A stretch of DNA of 64,000 nt, from positions 20,529,692 through 20,593,691 of the forward strand of contig CM067503.1 in the NCBI GenBank assembly GCA_034509495.1, read 5' to 3'. How positions within the stretch are numbered: position 1 is the first letter of the stretch; the number at the start of each line of letters is the position of its first letter. The stretch is from Acestrorhynchus altus. Taxonomy: Eukaryota; Chordata; Actinopteri; Characiformes; Acestrorhynchidae. Made by a program: the position numbers and the translations under genes. The notes beneath the pieces are model-generated. The model saw nothing but the letters and a program-made list of their open reading frames with translations, was not told the DNA's origin and did not search any database. This document shows, piece by piece, positions 11,651 to 25,300 of the stretch.

Positions 11651-12215
11651 TCCAGCCCTCCGTGGTTTGATGATTTTAAATTCCATTAACTGTTATTTGT
11701 TCCCAACTAATTGCAAAACTAAATCATACGAGTCAAGGTTTTCAACAAGCTTTCACTGAGATCTGATGTGTGACTCTTCATTTTCTTTGAGCAGCGTATT
11801 TACAAGTCATTTAATAATTTCTCTTAGGAGGCATTAAGCTCTTCAGACATCTTAATTCACCACCACTGTCAACAATTATGACTACAGCAGAGCATTTCAC
11901 ACTAACCATCTCCAATGATTTTGCCTACATGTAAACAATCAAATATATTATATAATCAAATTATACAGATATTTTTAAAAGTTGGTGAAATTCTCCTTTA
12001 ACCTTATTGTTGTGATACATAATTGAGATGAGAAAGATGACAGTATCTTTTAGGGGGGTTAAAACACAGATAGGTCTCTGCAAGCTATGCTTATGCAGCA
12101 TAAAACTGAGAACTTCATCCATTGATTTAATTTGATTACGTTCAACAATTATTTATTTGAGTCTTGACCGAACACTTCTTCAGACTCCTTCTTACAGTTT
12201 GATCTCTCCACTCAG
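11651..12215. other. vill intron 1, end
   Basis: AT-rich and unique-looking. It ends in a pyrimidine-rich tract and AG at 12214-12215. Confidence 0.5.
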
Positions 12216-12227
12216 GAATACAACAGG

Positions 12228-15200
12228 ATGACTGAGAAGCATATTCTGGACACGTTCAAAAACATCAGCTACAAACCCGGCCTCCAGATATGGACCATCA
12301 ATGTGAGACATAAACAGGCTTATCTTATTTGTTTTCGCAGCTGGTTTTCATGTTGCATTATTGAGTGCAGACACTTCAAAATTAAAGGTTCCTAAAAGGT
12401 TCTTAACAGTCTTCACATTCATTTAGGATTAGATTGGAGTGGAAAGCCTTAGGGATGGAAACAAACCGCTCATCAAGCTGATTATTCACTGATGATGTGA
12501 CATGCTCTTATTATCTGCTTTGCCTGTATAATCGAGTCTCTGTTTTGTCTCAGAATATGAAAATGGTTCCTGTGCCAGAGCAAGCCTTCGGGAATTTCTT
12601 TGAGGGTGACTGTTACATCATTCTCCATGTGAGTAGGCCTAAGAGAAGTTGCACTGTGGGTTTCCTCTGAAACTCCTCTGCTGATTGTGGGTTGGGCTTG
12701 CAGATGGCTCAGAATTAATGAATGTCAAAACAACTTTGGCACTCCCTCTGAACACTCCAATTAGAGGAGGTGCATTTCACGTATGTATGTTTATACCTCT
12801 CAGGTTCTGATCTAAATGATGGGGGGGGGGGTCTGTTAGGAAACAGGTGGGAATACTTGAGTACTTATTTTTCTGTGCTGTAATTATTGTTTGCATTATA
12901 TTGGAACATTTCTGCTTGTATTATTAAAGATGGACTTTGGTGCATTTACTACTAAACGTCAACACAACAGCATTGCTACTAAAAATGTACTCTACGACTG
13001 CCACACTTAACTAAACTCATTTGTTGTGGCTTGCTGGTTTGTCTGGGGTAATTTATTGAGGGTGCTGGTGCTCATGACATCAGTTCTATGTGTTAGAGAG
13101 TTAGCATGAGGATCCAGAGACATTTAGAGAAAAGGTTTGTTTACCACCAGATGTGACAAAACCACCATTCAGATGTTTAATAGAGACACGACTCCAAATA
13201 TAGAACTTAACACAGGATACAAAATACAGGTCTTTGTATTAGGACAACTACAACCCATCACACCACAAAAACTATCAAGGATACAACCAAGAACAAAAAT
13301 GTTTAATTGTTAAAACATATTTTTAACTTCATAATCTTGAATGTGTTTAAATGTTAAAGTGTTCTTTACCTTCATTCAACCGTGCTGAAAAATACAGCTC
13401 AAGACCAGCATTTGCTGGTAATTGACATTCACTGGTTTGGAGGATGATATTCATCTACAACAGTTTCAGAATGCTTATTATCAATTACAATTAATTATGT
13501 TAATACTTAATAAAGTATGCATTCATACTTCATCATCATAGTGTGTAAATATGTCTCCCAGACTCAGTGTTTTTAAATACTCACTCAATTTTTAATAGCG
13601 TTTTAACAGCAAAGGCATTGTCACAAAGCAGCTGTTCAGAAATCTGGGTCCATGCCTCTTTGGTGCAAGTCAGTGGGTAACAGTTACTGATGTATTGAAT
13701 TGAATCAGGTCAGAGGCCTTTTTATGGAACATGCATTTGCATAATGGAAGTAAATTAAGCTTTGAAAACTGATGCAAATTGTTTCATATTTACCAAGCAG
13801 TGTTGGAACAGACTGCTACTTGGAACAGACAGTGTTACTTAACTCTCTACATCAGTATTTACCCAACACTGCATGCCTGACTGAGTGATTCACCTTATAA
13901 TGACTTAAAAAAGACAGTTAACAAACACATATAAAGCACTATGACTCAGAAAACTGAAGCATGATGCTTTAGAGAATTTTAGAGGATATTCTAAGTGAAC
14001 AGCAAAGCACTTTTGTAAGTCGCTCTGGATAAGGGCGTCTGCTAAATGCCGCAAATGTAAATGTAAATGTGGAACTACTCTGTTGTTTCAAATTAGCTAA
14101 AACACTGTAAACGGTTTGAAGTGACTTTATCCTGCAATCACTCTTATGTTCTAGTTTCAAAGCAAACACTATATATTTTGTTATGTTTGAGGCTTTATTA
14201 TATAGACAGTTTCTATTCGTCAATGGCATTAATACTATTCTAGTGACATTATCATAAGGTATCCAGTCTGTCAGAGTCATATGTCAGATAGAAATGAATA
14301 GATTTTTTAAAATAAAGAAATAAAGTTAGTTGTATTTGAATCATCAGAAGAACAGTGTAAGGATACAGGGCACGTGCACAGAAGGACAAGTACACGTGAA
14401 ATTGATATACACTGCAATCACATTGATATACAACCTTAAAACGACTGCAAACAACATTAATGGTACAATCCTGAAAATAATCTTCCTGATATGTACATGA
14501 AATGAAATGAATACACAAAATTAACAAAGCACTGTTTAGTTAAACTAGGCACTGGATATTTAACTTTCCTTGAGGAGATCTTTGATATTAGCATTGATTT
14601 TAAAACTAGAACATAACAATGAGTGCAAGATAAATTCACCTCAAACCCTTTACTGTATTTCAGCTTATTTACTAAAACTGCCTGAGTAGACGCTCCATTG
14701 TCAACCCCTGCATTCAGTACTTCAGCTCAACTCGGCTTTTATTTTTTGTGCAATGCTCAATGGTTATGTTGAATTTAGTTTCACCCTGAATCTACAACAG
14801 CATCAGAAGATGAGTTTCTGAGAGTGGACAGCTTTAGATAATGGGCAGCTCATATGACGAAAACTTGTAGCAAAGCTTAATACTTGACTAAGTCTACATT
14901 TCAACTGTGAGGAGAAAAAAAGCTTTTGACAGGTGAAATGGTAGAAAGAAATTCATTGCTAAGGTAGCACAATAAGAAAAGGGCCATGCAGCCCTGACAG
15001 TGCAGTATTGAAAATAGGGGCTGGTCTAAAACTTTTGACCAGTAGTGTGTTTTGCTTGTTTTTGTAACTGAACGCCTATTTTGTTGTATGTATCAATTTG
15101 TTTTGCAAAAATCGACAAGTATCCAAAGTATGGCTTAATGAATTTAACAAGATTTGGGTTCTTGTTGTTCTGTACTAGAAGCCATTGACCTAAGTAAAGA

Positions 15201-17077
15201 CCTAAGTATCTATGTGTGTTTGTGTGACTTAGGGAAGCCATGATTCTACCCAGTCCATTGACATCCATTACTGGATAGGAAATGTATCTTCTCAGGATGA
15301 GCAGGGTGCAGCGGCCATCTATGTGACCCAGCTGGATGAATACTTGGGCGGCAGTCCTGTTCAGCACCGGGAGGTGCAGGGCTGCGAGTCTGCGAAGTTC
15401 AAAGGCTACTTTAAAAATGGCATCATGTGAGTGGAAGTGCTTGTTCTAAGGGTAAAATATGGATCAGCAGAGTAGACTCACAGCTTTTCCATGTTTGTAT
15501 CCCCAGATACAAGAAAGGTGGCGTGGCATCAGGGTTCAAACATGTTGAGAGCAATGTGTACAACATCCTGCGTCTGCTGCATGTCAAAGGGAAGAAGAAT
15601 GTCACTGCCACTGAGGTTAATGAAACCTCTCTTCACTTCATGTTGAACTGATGGTCTGATTTACACCATTTTACAAGTTTGCTTCTTTACTTTTGCACTC
15701 AAACTACAAGGCTATTGAAGGTAACATACACCTGGACAGGTATAGGCCACCAATTTGCATTGTACAAACTAGATATCTAAATCCCACACTTCCCTCAAGC
15801 TTGTTTGAATCAGAAGTGTTGACTGAGCCATACTGGTTCCCAATGTGAACTGATGGGATGGCAACTTTAGTTTTATAACACCATAGCACATTAGATTGAT
15901 TTTGCCTATCACTGTAAGTGTAAATGCCACCTTCAAGTCACATTGTTGAAAGTAACTGGACAGTGCATAATGTCAGCCTGATTCCAATTTTGCAGGTGGA
16001 GGTGTCTTGGAAGAGCTTTAACACTGGGGATGTTTTCCTGCTGGACATGGGCAAAACCATTGTGCAGTGGAATGGCCCTCAGAGCAACAGGGGGGAGAGA
16101 TTAAAGGTAAACATATTTGAACACATTAAATTTTTTTTTTGGAAAAATGTATGAAAAAAATTGATGGAATTTATTCTTCATGTCATGGGAAACATGTGCA
16201 TATCTATGGGAATTTTACCAGGGAGTCTTGGGTACTTTTTGGTTTTGTGATGTATGTTCCTTTCCTTGGCAGGGATGTTTGTTGGCCCAGGACATCAGGG
16301 ATAGGGAGCGCGGGGGACGAGCACGGATCGGAGTGGTTGAGGGAGAGAAAGAGGAAGCCTCCTCAGATTTAATGAAGATGATGATCTCTGTGTTGGGCCA
16401 GAGAACTGGGGCCCTGAGAGATGCTGTACCTGACGACACACCTGACCAGTTTCAGATTGTTAATGTCAAACTTTACCAGTAATTACTTTCTGCATCCTCT
16501 AATGACAATTTAATTCATATAAATATTCAAACAGCCTTTAATTCATATTTCAGCCAAAAAATGAATTTATGCTTTATTGGACATTAAATCTGATTATAAT
16601 ATATTCTAACATTTCAACATACAAACACACTTTATAGCCATTGCACATCAGTACAATGGAATTCAACCTCTGTTGGTGACCCATCCTTGGGCTGCCACCA
16701 TCCTTTTGACCCATCCTTGGGATCATGGATCCTGGGGATACATGGGAGTGTTCCTTCACCCCCCAACTCCCCACTTCCTGTCAGTGCTGAGGATCAAGCC
16801 AATGACCTTCCAATGCCAAATATATTCCTCTTACCTTTGGACCACCACTGCCCAATCTTTATAATAGAAGCACTCCTTTTCAAATAAATGTATCTCAGTA
16901 CATTGATGCATTTTCAAATATTTTACAGAGTATCAGATGCCAGTGGTCAGCTTGTGGTACAGGAAGTGGCCTCTAGTCCACTGACCCAGGACCTGCTGCA
17001 TTCAGAGGTCTGCAAAATAAATGTATTCTCCTAACATTCACTTTATTTCTGTTTCACATGCTGCCAGTTCTACGACC

Positions 17078-17154
<77 letters not shown>

Positions 17155-18794
17155 CTCTCTCCCTCAGGACTGCTATATTGCAGATGTGGGAGGTTTGTCT
17201 TTGTCAGTGTGGAAAGGCAAGAAGGCTACTTTACAGGAGAGGCGTTCTGCTCTGGAACGAGCAGTGGTAAGTGTGTATTGTGTGTGATCTTTATTTGAAA
17301 ATAAGAGCAGTTTTATTAAGAAATGTCACGGCTGCAAACAACTAAATCTGGACCCAGTCTTAGCCTTAAAATGGCTCACCATGGAAAACCAAAATTCCCT
17401 TGTTTGAATTTTATATACTATGTAAACAAAACAGTCCATACCATTCATATATGCAAACTAAGTTGCACTGTCTGTTACAATTTCCATATTACATTCATTC
17501 ATCCTGCAGCATTGTAGCAGCACCTTCTTTTTTCAATACGTTCTGCAGAAAACCTGTAGCAGAATTAGTAGAATAAAATATGGAATATATAACTTTGTGT
17601 TGTTCATTGTTGTCATGAAGCAAATGGATCATTGCAGCTTCCAGTGGATACACACATGGGAAGTAGTGGCTGAAGTTGACTTTTTCTTGTGTCTGGTTTG
17701 TTTGGTACATCAGTTTGATCCATTGAATGAGGCACAGTACAGACCATTTACATAAAAGTGTAAAAAAAAAAAAAAAAAAAGATTTAAATATCTTAAAGAC
17801 AGTTACTTAAAAAGAATCCACACAAATGTTTCAACTATATTCCAAAAGAAAATACAAGAAAAAGAGAAGAAAAGAAATTCTAATATATTTGCCCAAATTA
17901 ATTAATCCAATTCTGTCCTCTAGGGCTTCATAAAGGCCAAGAACTATCCCCCTTCCACTAATGTAGAAGTGATGAGTGAAGGGGGGGAGTCTTCCATGTT
18001 TAAGCAACTCTTCAAATCCTGGAAAGAGACAGGCCAAACGCAGGGTCTGGGGACCACCTACTCCAGGGGCAAGATAGGTAAACACATCCAGCACAGAATT
18101 ATTTAAAAGACTGTACAACAGATCTTATCATGCTTAATCAATTGTGTTCCACTTTGATTCCACCTGAATGAATGAATCTATCTGTAGCTCTTGTGCAAAA
18201 TCTTCATTGTTAAAATGATTATTCCTGATTTATCAATGCATAAAATATTTAAACACAGCTGTCAAATGTCCAAACTCTTTAAACTCCAGTTCTGTTACCA
18301 ACACTTTCTGATACACATTAAAAATGTCAGTGAGTGGCAGCAGCCAGTGAGCAGATCAGATAGCTAGCCAATCAGTACTTGATATCCAAAATGCTGTTTA
18401 CTAAAATTTAGTTAAGTAATTTATGTAATATATTCTTTTACTTTATAAACTGAAGGTAAAATCCTGCCATAAAGACTATATTATGAGGGTTTCCTAATAA
18501 ACTGGTTGTGCAAATAGATAGTATGTGGTAGTGTGTTACTGAGACGCATCATGGCTTTGAAGTGTTACTAAATATTACCACCGTTAATCTATAAAAATTT
18601 TACTGTTATTTAATTAAAATGCAACACTGCTGCACATAAATGAGCTCAAACCGATATGACAGTTATGTGTCTGAAGCTCGGATAATATCAACTAATATTA
18701 TTTTACATTTAGAGTTTAATTTTAGTGAATACTTTTAGTTAAATAGTGACAAGTACGATTGTAATTTCTCAGCTGTCACAATGTGAAAAACCTC

Positions 18795-18843
<49 letters not shown>

Positions 18844-19312
18844 ACTACTACTGCTTCTTTAATTAATTCATTCATTTTAAAGAACTGTTAAATGTAAGTG
18901 TTCGGTTTTACATCTCGTGATTATGCTCTAATGCTAATTATAACACACCCCAGGCTTGTTTTTAGCTTCTTGGTGTGGTTATACACTCTGGTAGCTGTGC
19001 AACCAGTTTTATTGTGTGCCCTACAGCCAAAGTGGACCAGGTGAAGTTTGATGTCATGGAACTTCACGCTGAGCCTAAACTGGCTGCAGAGGAGCGCATG
19101 GTGGATGATGCTTCTGGAGAGGTTCAGGTGTGCAGACAAGTCCACTGATAGTGCATATACCGACACATGTTGCTGACGTCACACAAAGGCTTTGAATATT
19201 CATTTCTGCTGTTTTTTACTTTTTGATACAATTTGAATCTGACAGTTATTCCTTACAGTTTCTTATGATGAATGAATAAATAAACAGTAGTTTTACCTTT
19301 TCTTCTGTAAAA

Positions 19313-19374
<62 letters not shown>

Positions 19375-22300
19375 ATCCTGAAAAGACTAATTAGTAAATG
19401 CTTACACTTTTCTTTTCTGTACCATTTGCCCAGATTTGGCGAATAGAGAATTTGGAGCTTCAGGAGGTGTCACGCAGTAGTTACGGACAGTTTTATGGGG
19501 GAGACTGTTACCTAGTCTTGTACACCTACCAGAGAGCCAACAAGCCACAGTACATCCTCTACATGTGGCTGGTGAGGAAACCAGCACTAAAATAATAGAC
19601 CAGCTAGAAGCATAAGCTCTGATTTATATTCTGTACTGTAATATTCTATACAGTAAAACTCTATACAATTCTATAAAGTCATAACAATTTACAGAAATCA
19701 GTTTGAAGTGTGTGACCAGTACTAACACATAAACCCATGTTGTCCAGGGTCGCCATGCCACTCAGGATGAGATAACTGCATGTGCCTATCAGGCAGTGAA
19801 TGTGGATAACAGATATAATGGGGCTCCCGTTCAGGTCAGAGTTACCATGGGCAAAGAGCCTCGACACTTCCTGGCCATCTTTAAGGGCAAACTCATCATC
19901 TTTGAGGTACATACTTTTGCAGTCATACTGATGGATATGATTGTATACACATTTCTCATTTTTCAATCTATCACTGTCCCCAGTAAACTACCAGTTCAGT
20001 CAGCAACATGCCACTTGTGCTGTGGAACAGCATGACAATATGAAAAACATATAATTGAAACAATGATTTTTGGTTGATTTGTTTTGAAATTTTCTTTTTC
20101 TCTTCAAAACTCCATTGTTGTAAATGACATCTCAATATTGTGCATACAATCAAATCATTGTAGACACACCTTCTAATGAACAAATTTAGCTTCAAGTTGA
20201 ACCCAATGCTGACACAGATGTGCAAATGCATACACAGCTTGTAAAGTCACTGTTGAGAAGTGCTGCCAATAGAATAGGACTCTCTTGAGTGTATAAAAAT
20301 GAATCCATTGGCACTATGCCTAGTACCATGCATGGGCTAGAGGGGTATAAAGCCCCAACAGTGAGCTGTGGAGCAATGGAACTGTGTTCTCTGGAATCCA
20401 AAAACGTTTGGAATGATTTGTTGATCGGGGATGAGATGGGGTGGTGATTATTCTACATCCTAATTTTGTCGCTGAATGTAAACAAATTCTCACTGAAAAA
20501 TGATCATTTTTGTCTTCTTGTCCTGTAAGGGTGGCACTGGAAAAAGTATGGTGCACTCTGACCCAGACGCCAGGCTTTTTCAGGTCAGAGGAACCAATGA
20601 AATAAACACAAAGGCTACCGAGGTGCCAGCCAGAGCCTCTTCTCTCAACTCCAATGATGTGTTTTTACTCAAAACTGACCTGGTGACTTACATGTGGTAT
20701 GGCAAGGCAAGTCTGAGTATCATTCATTTTTCACCATCTCAGTGTTTCTGTAACAGGGGGCAACAAAAGCGTTGTGATCAAGTGTATCACGTTTGTTAGA
20801 ATTGATTATAGTTGATTAGAATGATATTTAATACAATTGTGAGAATGTGATCAACTGGTGCCCCTGTGTTCCTACATTGATTCTGGTAGGTTCAGGACGC
20901 ACTGTGACCCTGATCAGAACGACATGGAAAAGAACATGGATGAATTCATTAAAATTATATTTTTGGCATAATAATATAATATAAATATGATATATGTTCA
21001 TGCACTTAATGCATTCTTGGGTAGATTTGTGTTGCTCTTTCTGGCACCATGGCCGTGGACCTCATTTCGCTCCGCTGTGTATATGTACACAGTTCAAACC
21101 ACACATGAAGCCTATTGATTTGAAAATGAACGGATACGCACTGAATGCTTGCTGTGTTCTCCGTTCACAGGGCTGCAGTGGTGATGAACGTGAGATGGGG
21201 AAGGTCGTAGGTGATGTACTCTCGAAGCAAGATAAGCAGATAGTGATGGAGGGGCAAGAGCCACCTCAGTTCTGGGTGGTTCTAGGTGGGAAAGCGCCGT
21301 ATGCCAATGACAAGAGGTACTAACATCACATCATCAAACATGGTGTAGTGTGTGTTTAAAGATGCATAATTTTTTTTGATTTTTTTAGAGACATGGACGC
21401 CAACTTTGGTTAAACAAGTCAGTAACCATTATTTTTCTATTTTTGTGACAATCATTCAATCACAGTGCCATTCTTAAATTTGTCGTGGTACATTCAGAGA
21501 GCCGCCATGGAACATTCATGATCATTATAAGGTCATTCCCATCAAAGGCAATGGACCAACAATTCACATGATGAACAGGAAATTGCAAAGAGTCTTTCTA
21601 ACAGTGTAACCGAAAGGACAGTTAAACAGGGACTTATGAAAGGGAACGGATGACCACTTTCTTCGCTCACCTCCACCAGGTTGGAGAGGGAGGTGTTGCT
21701 GCACAGCCCACGCCTTTTCCATTGCTCCAATCAGACGGGCCAGTTCCGTATGACTGAGGTGGCCCAGTTCACCCAGGATGATCTGGACGAGGATGATGTC
21801 ATGATGCTGGACACCTGGGAGGAGGTAATTTTTGCTTTGCATGTGGCTATGTAGCTCTGTGACAGCGACACAGAAGGACATGTAGCCCATGTAGCATTTT
21901 CCCCATAACATGGAGGCAAAACTACCATATCTACTGCAACTTTAAAAAACAGTCACTGTTACATTTTCATTAAATCTGTAGTAAATCCACATAAAACCCA
22001 GATTTACAAAATGAATCTCTGGCTCAAACAGCCTACACATGTATGGTGTCTAGATTTTGCTTGTTTTTATTGAGTCATTAAGTAATCTCAGAAACACTTG
22101 TTTGTTCCTTGACACTGTTTTCTGTGCAGTTTCTGAACTACAGACAAAATTTTGGGCTATAATTAAAATGGGCTGTTTTGTAAATTAGATTTTTGGCCTG
22201 TGAGATTTAAATGCATTAATATAAGAGATTTTGTGAGATTTTATTATTTTATTATTTTATTAAAGACTTATTATGGCCTTATTGGTTATATTAGAATATT

Positions 22301-25300
22301 GTAAATATTTATGCAATTTTTAGGCCTTACTTGAAAGTTTGAAAGCCTTATCTCATGAGATGATCTCATATTAAGACTTTATTTAAATTTTTAAAGTTTT
22401 ACTGTTAGAGTCTAGAACTTTACTAGAGGATTGTATCTAGAAGACTTCTTAATTCTGACATTTAGTGTGATTTATTGTGACATTGTAAGTCCGTATTCAA
22501 AAGATTAAAGGCCTTAGTGTTTAAAACCATAATAAAAGAGTCTAAGGTTTTATTATGAAATTTAAAAAATTTGGTCCCTAGCTGTAGTAAAACTGATGCA
22601 TAAAAAACACAGGAGAAGAAAAAAATATATAGATAAAGATAAAGAATATATGTACATGTAATATAAATACAGTATTTACAGATTAACTTACACAATACAT
22701 ATATTATACATTATTGCACTGAAACATAAATTATTGCACAGTAGAATTTCTGTGTATATAGAAACTATAAAAAGAATGTCTGCATTATATTTGCATGCAC
22801 TGGGTATAGAATTAGATGTAGCTGTAGTGTGAGAAGGTAGTGGAAGGCAGTTTTTAGTGGATGCAGTGGGAGAATGTCTTTAGTGGGTGCAGTGGTAGAA
22901 TGTCTTTAGTGGGTGCAGTGGTAGAATGTCTAGTGAGTGCAGTGGGAGACAGACTTTGGTGGGTGCAGTGGGGAATGCCTTTAGTGGGTGCAGTGGGAGA
23001 CAGACTTTGGTGGGTGCAGTGGGGGAATGTCTTTAGTGGGTGCAGTGGTAGAATGTCTTTAGTGGGTGCAGTGGTAGAATGTCTAGTGAGTGCAGTGGGA
23101 GACAGACTTTGGTGGGTGCAGTGGGGGAATGCCTTTAGTGGGTGCAGTGGGAGACAGACTTTGGTGGGTGCAGTGGGGGAATGTCTTTAGTGGGTGCAGT
23201 GGTAGAATGTCTAGTGAGTGCAGTGGGAGACAGACTTTGGTGGGTGCAGTGGGGGAATGCCTTTGGTGGGTGCAGTGGGAGACAGACTTTGGTGGGTGCA
23301 GTGGGGGAATGTCTTTAGTGGGTGCAGTGGGCGACAGACTTTGGTGGGTGCAGTGTAACTGAGCAGCTGGTTGCTGCTTCGGTAGTGAGTAAAGTGATTT
23401 TAAGGTCTTAATAGAAGATTCTAAAGATGTATTATGAGATTTTATTTTATTTCTTACTAGAGCATCTTATGCTCAGGAGATTGTGAGTAAACCTTTTACT
23501 TTTGCGTTGTATTTCTCAGCTCTTCCTGTGGATTGGTCACTCTGCCAACCAATTTGAGATTCAAGAGTCATACAAGAGTGCTGTGGAATACCTGAAGACC
23601 CACCCAGCTGGACGGGACCCTGAGACTCCATTCATAACTGTTAAACAGGGCTATGAACCCCCTACCTTCACAGGATGGTTCAACGCCTGGGACTCGCACA
23701 AGTGGAGTGTAAGTGGGTGTAATGTCCATAACCTGGCAGTAGGTGGGTGCCAACACAGAAAAGAGTATGAACTGCATACGGTATGTGTATGTGGGTTTTC
23801 AGATGTATTGCACGAAAGAGTATGCAATTATTTATGTACTTTCTCACAGGGAGGATTATCGTATGAGGAGATGAAGAGTAAACTGGGTGACTCAGGGTCT
23901 GTTACACAGATTACTATGGTATGTGATCGATTCAGAGAACTTGCATACATTTAATTTCATTTGAGTTTATATTCTGCTCTCTTATATATATATGCATTCG
24001 ATTTCCTGGGGTTCGAAAGGTTAAGGTCCACTTTGGGAAATTATTGGGATATTTGGGTAAATATGGTGGGATTTACAATAGAGCTTTGTTGGCTATTTGA
24101 ACCCTTTACAAGGCCTGTCAAACCCTACGACTTAGTAAGTAAAAGGAAAACAATGCAAACTGAGTAATTCTTAAATTATATGAATGATGAATGAAAACCT
24201 GGATGCACTGATGGGTCATGGGCATGTTAGGGATTAGTTACCCCTAGCTAGGTGTGGTACATACTAACTGAATGTAACCAAACTCTCTGTAGAACCTGGG
24301 TAATACATCTTTGAGCAGGACATCGATGGGTGGTGACTTAATCGACTTTGCCCCTGGTGGACCCTTCAGTGAAAACTCTCCTCAGAATGTTAAACTCCAA
24401 CCCCCCCTCAGTCCCAGCTCCAGCTTCAAGCCTTCAGCCTCTAACACACTCAGCCCTGAACTGCTGCTTAATAAAGATCCAAGTGAGCTGCCTCTGGGGG
24501 TGGATGCTAACAGACGAGAGGTGGGTACTGTGCTACGGGTGCTGGATTTTATTGTCTTTATTGTTTTTCTGTTTTGTAGGGTCTATATCCTACATTTGGA
24601 TTGTATTTTGTAAATAATGACATTATGACATTTACATATTTCGGTACATAAATAGCCATAATACAGTTTAGAAAACAATTTTAACTTCCTGTAGGAAGGG
24701 TTTCTTTTTTCATGTATGTGTGATATACAGTTAGGCCCATAAATATTTGGACGGTGACACAGTTTCTGTGCTTTTGGTTCTGCCACCTCATTGGATTTGA
24801 TGCAGGTAAATTAGATGCAGTTGAATTGTAGACTTACGGGTTTCATTCAAGGGGTTGAACATATCCTATGAACCGTTTAGGAATTGCAGCAATTTTTCTA
24901 CAAAGGGGCTCAAAAGTATTTGGACAATTATCCCAAAAACTATTTCATGGGCCACATAGGCTATTCCCTCTTAAATCCATCATCAATTAAGAAGGTAAAA
25001 GGTCCTGGACTTGATTCCCAGTGTGGCATTTTGCATTTAGAAACTGTTGCTGTGATCCAGCCTGTGGTGAAAGGAGCTCTCAGTGGAAATGAAAGATAAA
25101 TAAAGAGAGCATTGGTGGACTTGAGAACTCAAAAAGGCCTGGATGTCCACAGAAAACAGTTGATGATTGCAGAATCCTTCACATGGTGAAGTAAAACGCC
25201 CTTCACAACATCCACCTAAGTGAAGAATACCTACAGGAAGTAGATTTATCAGTATCTAGGTCTACCCCAAAGAGAAGACATCATTGACCAGGACATACCT

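Noticed and set aside
16215..16439. 74-codon minus-strand frame
   Set aside because: Antisense shadow of vill coding exon 6.
22861..23362. Two overlapping 90-109 codon frames
   Set aside because: Translations of the 26-bp minisatellite inside a vill intron; they repeat the unit and match no protein.
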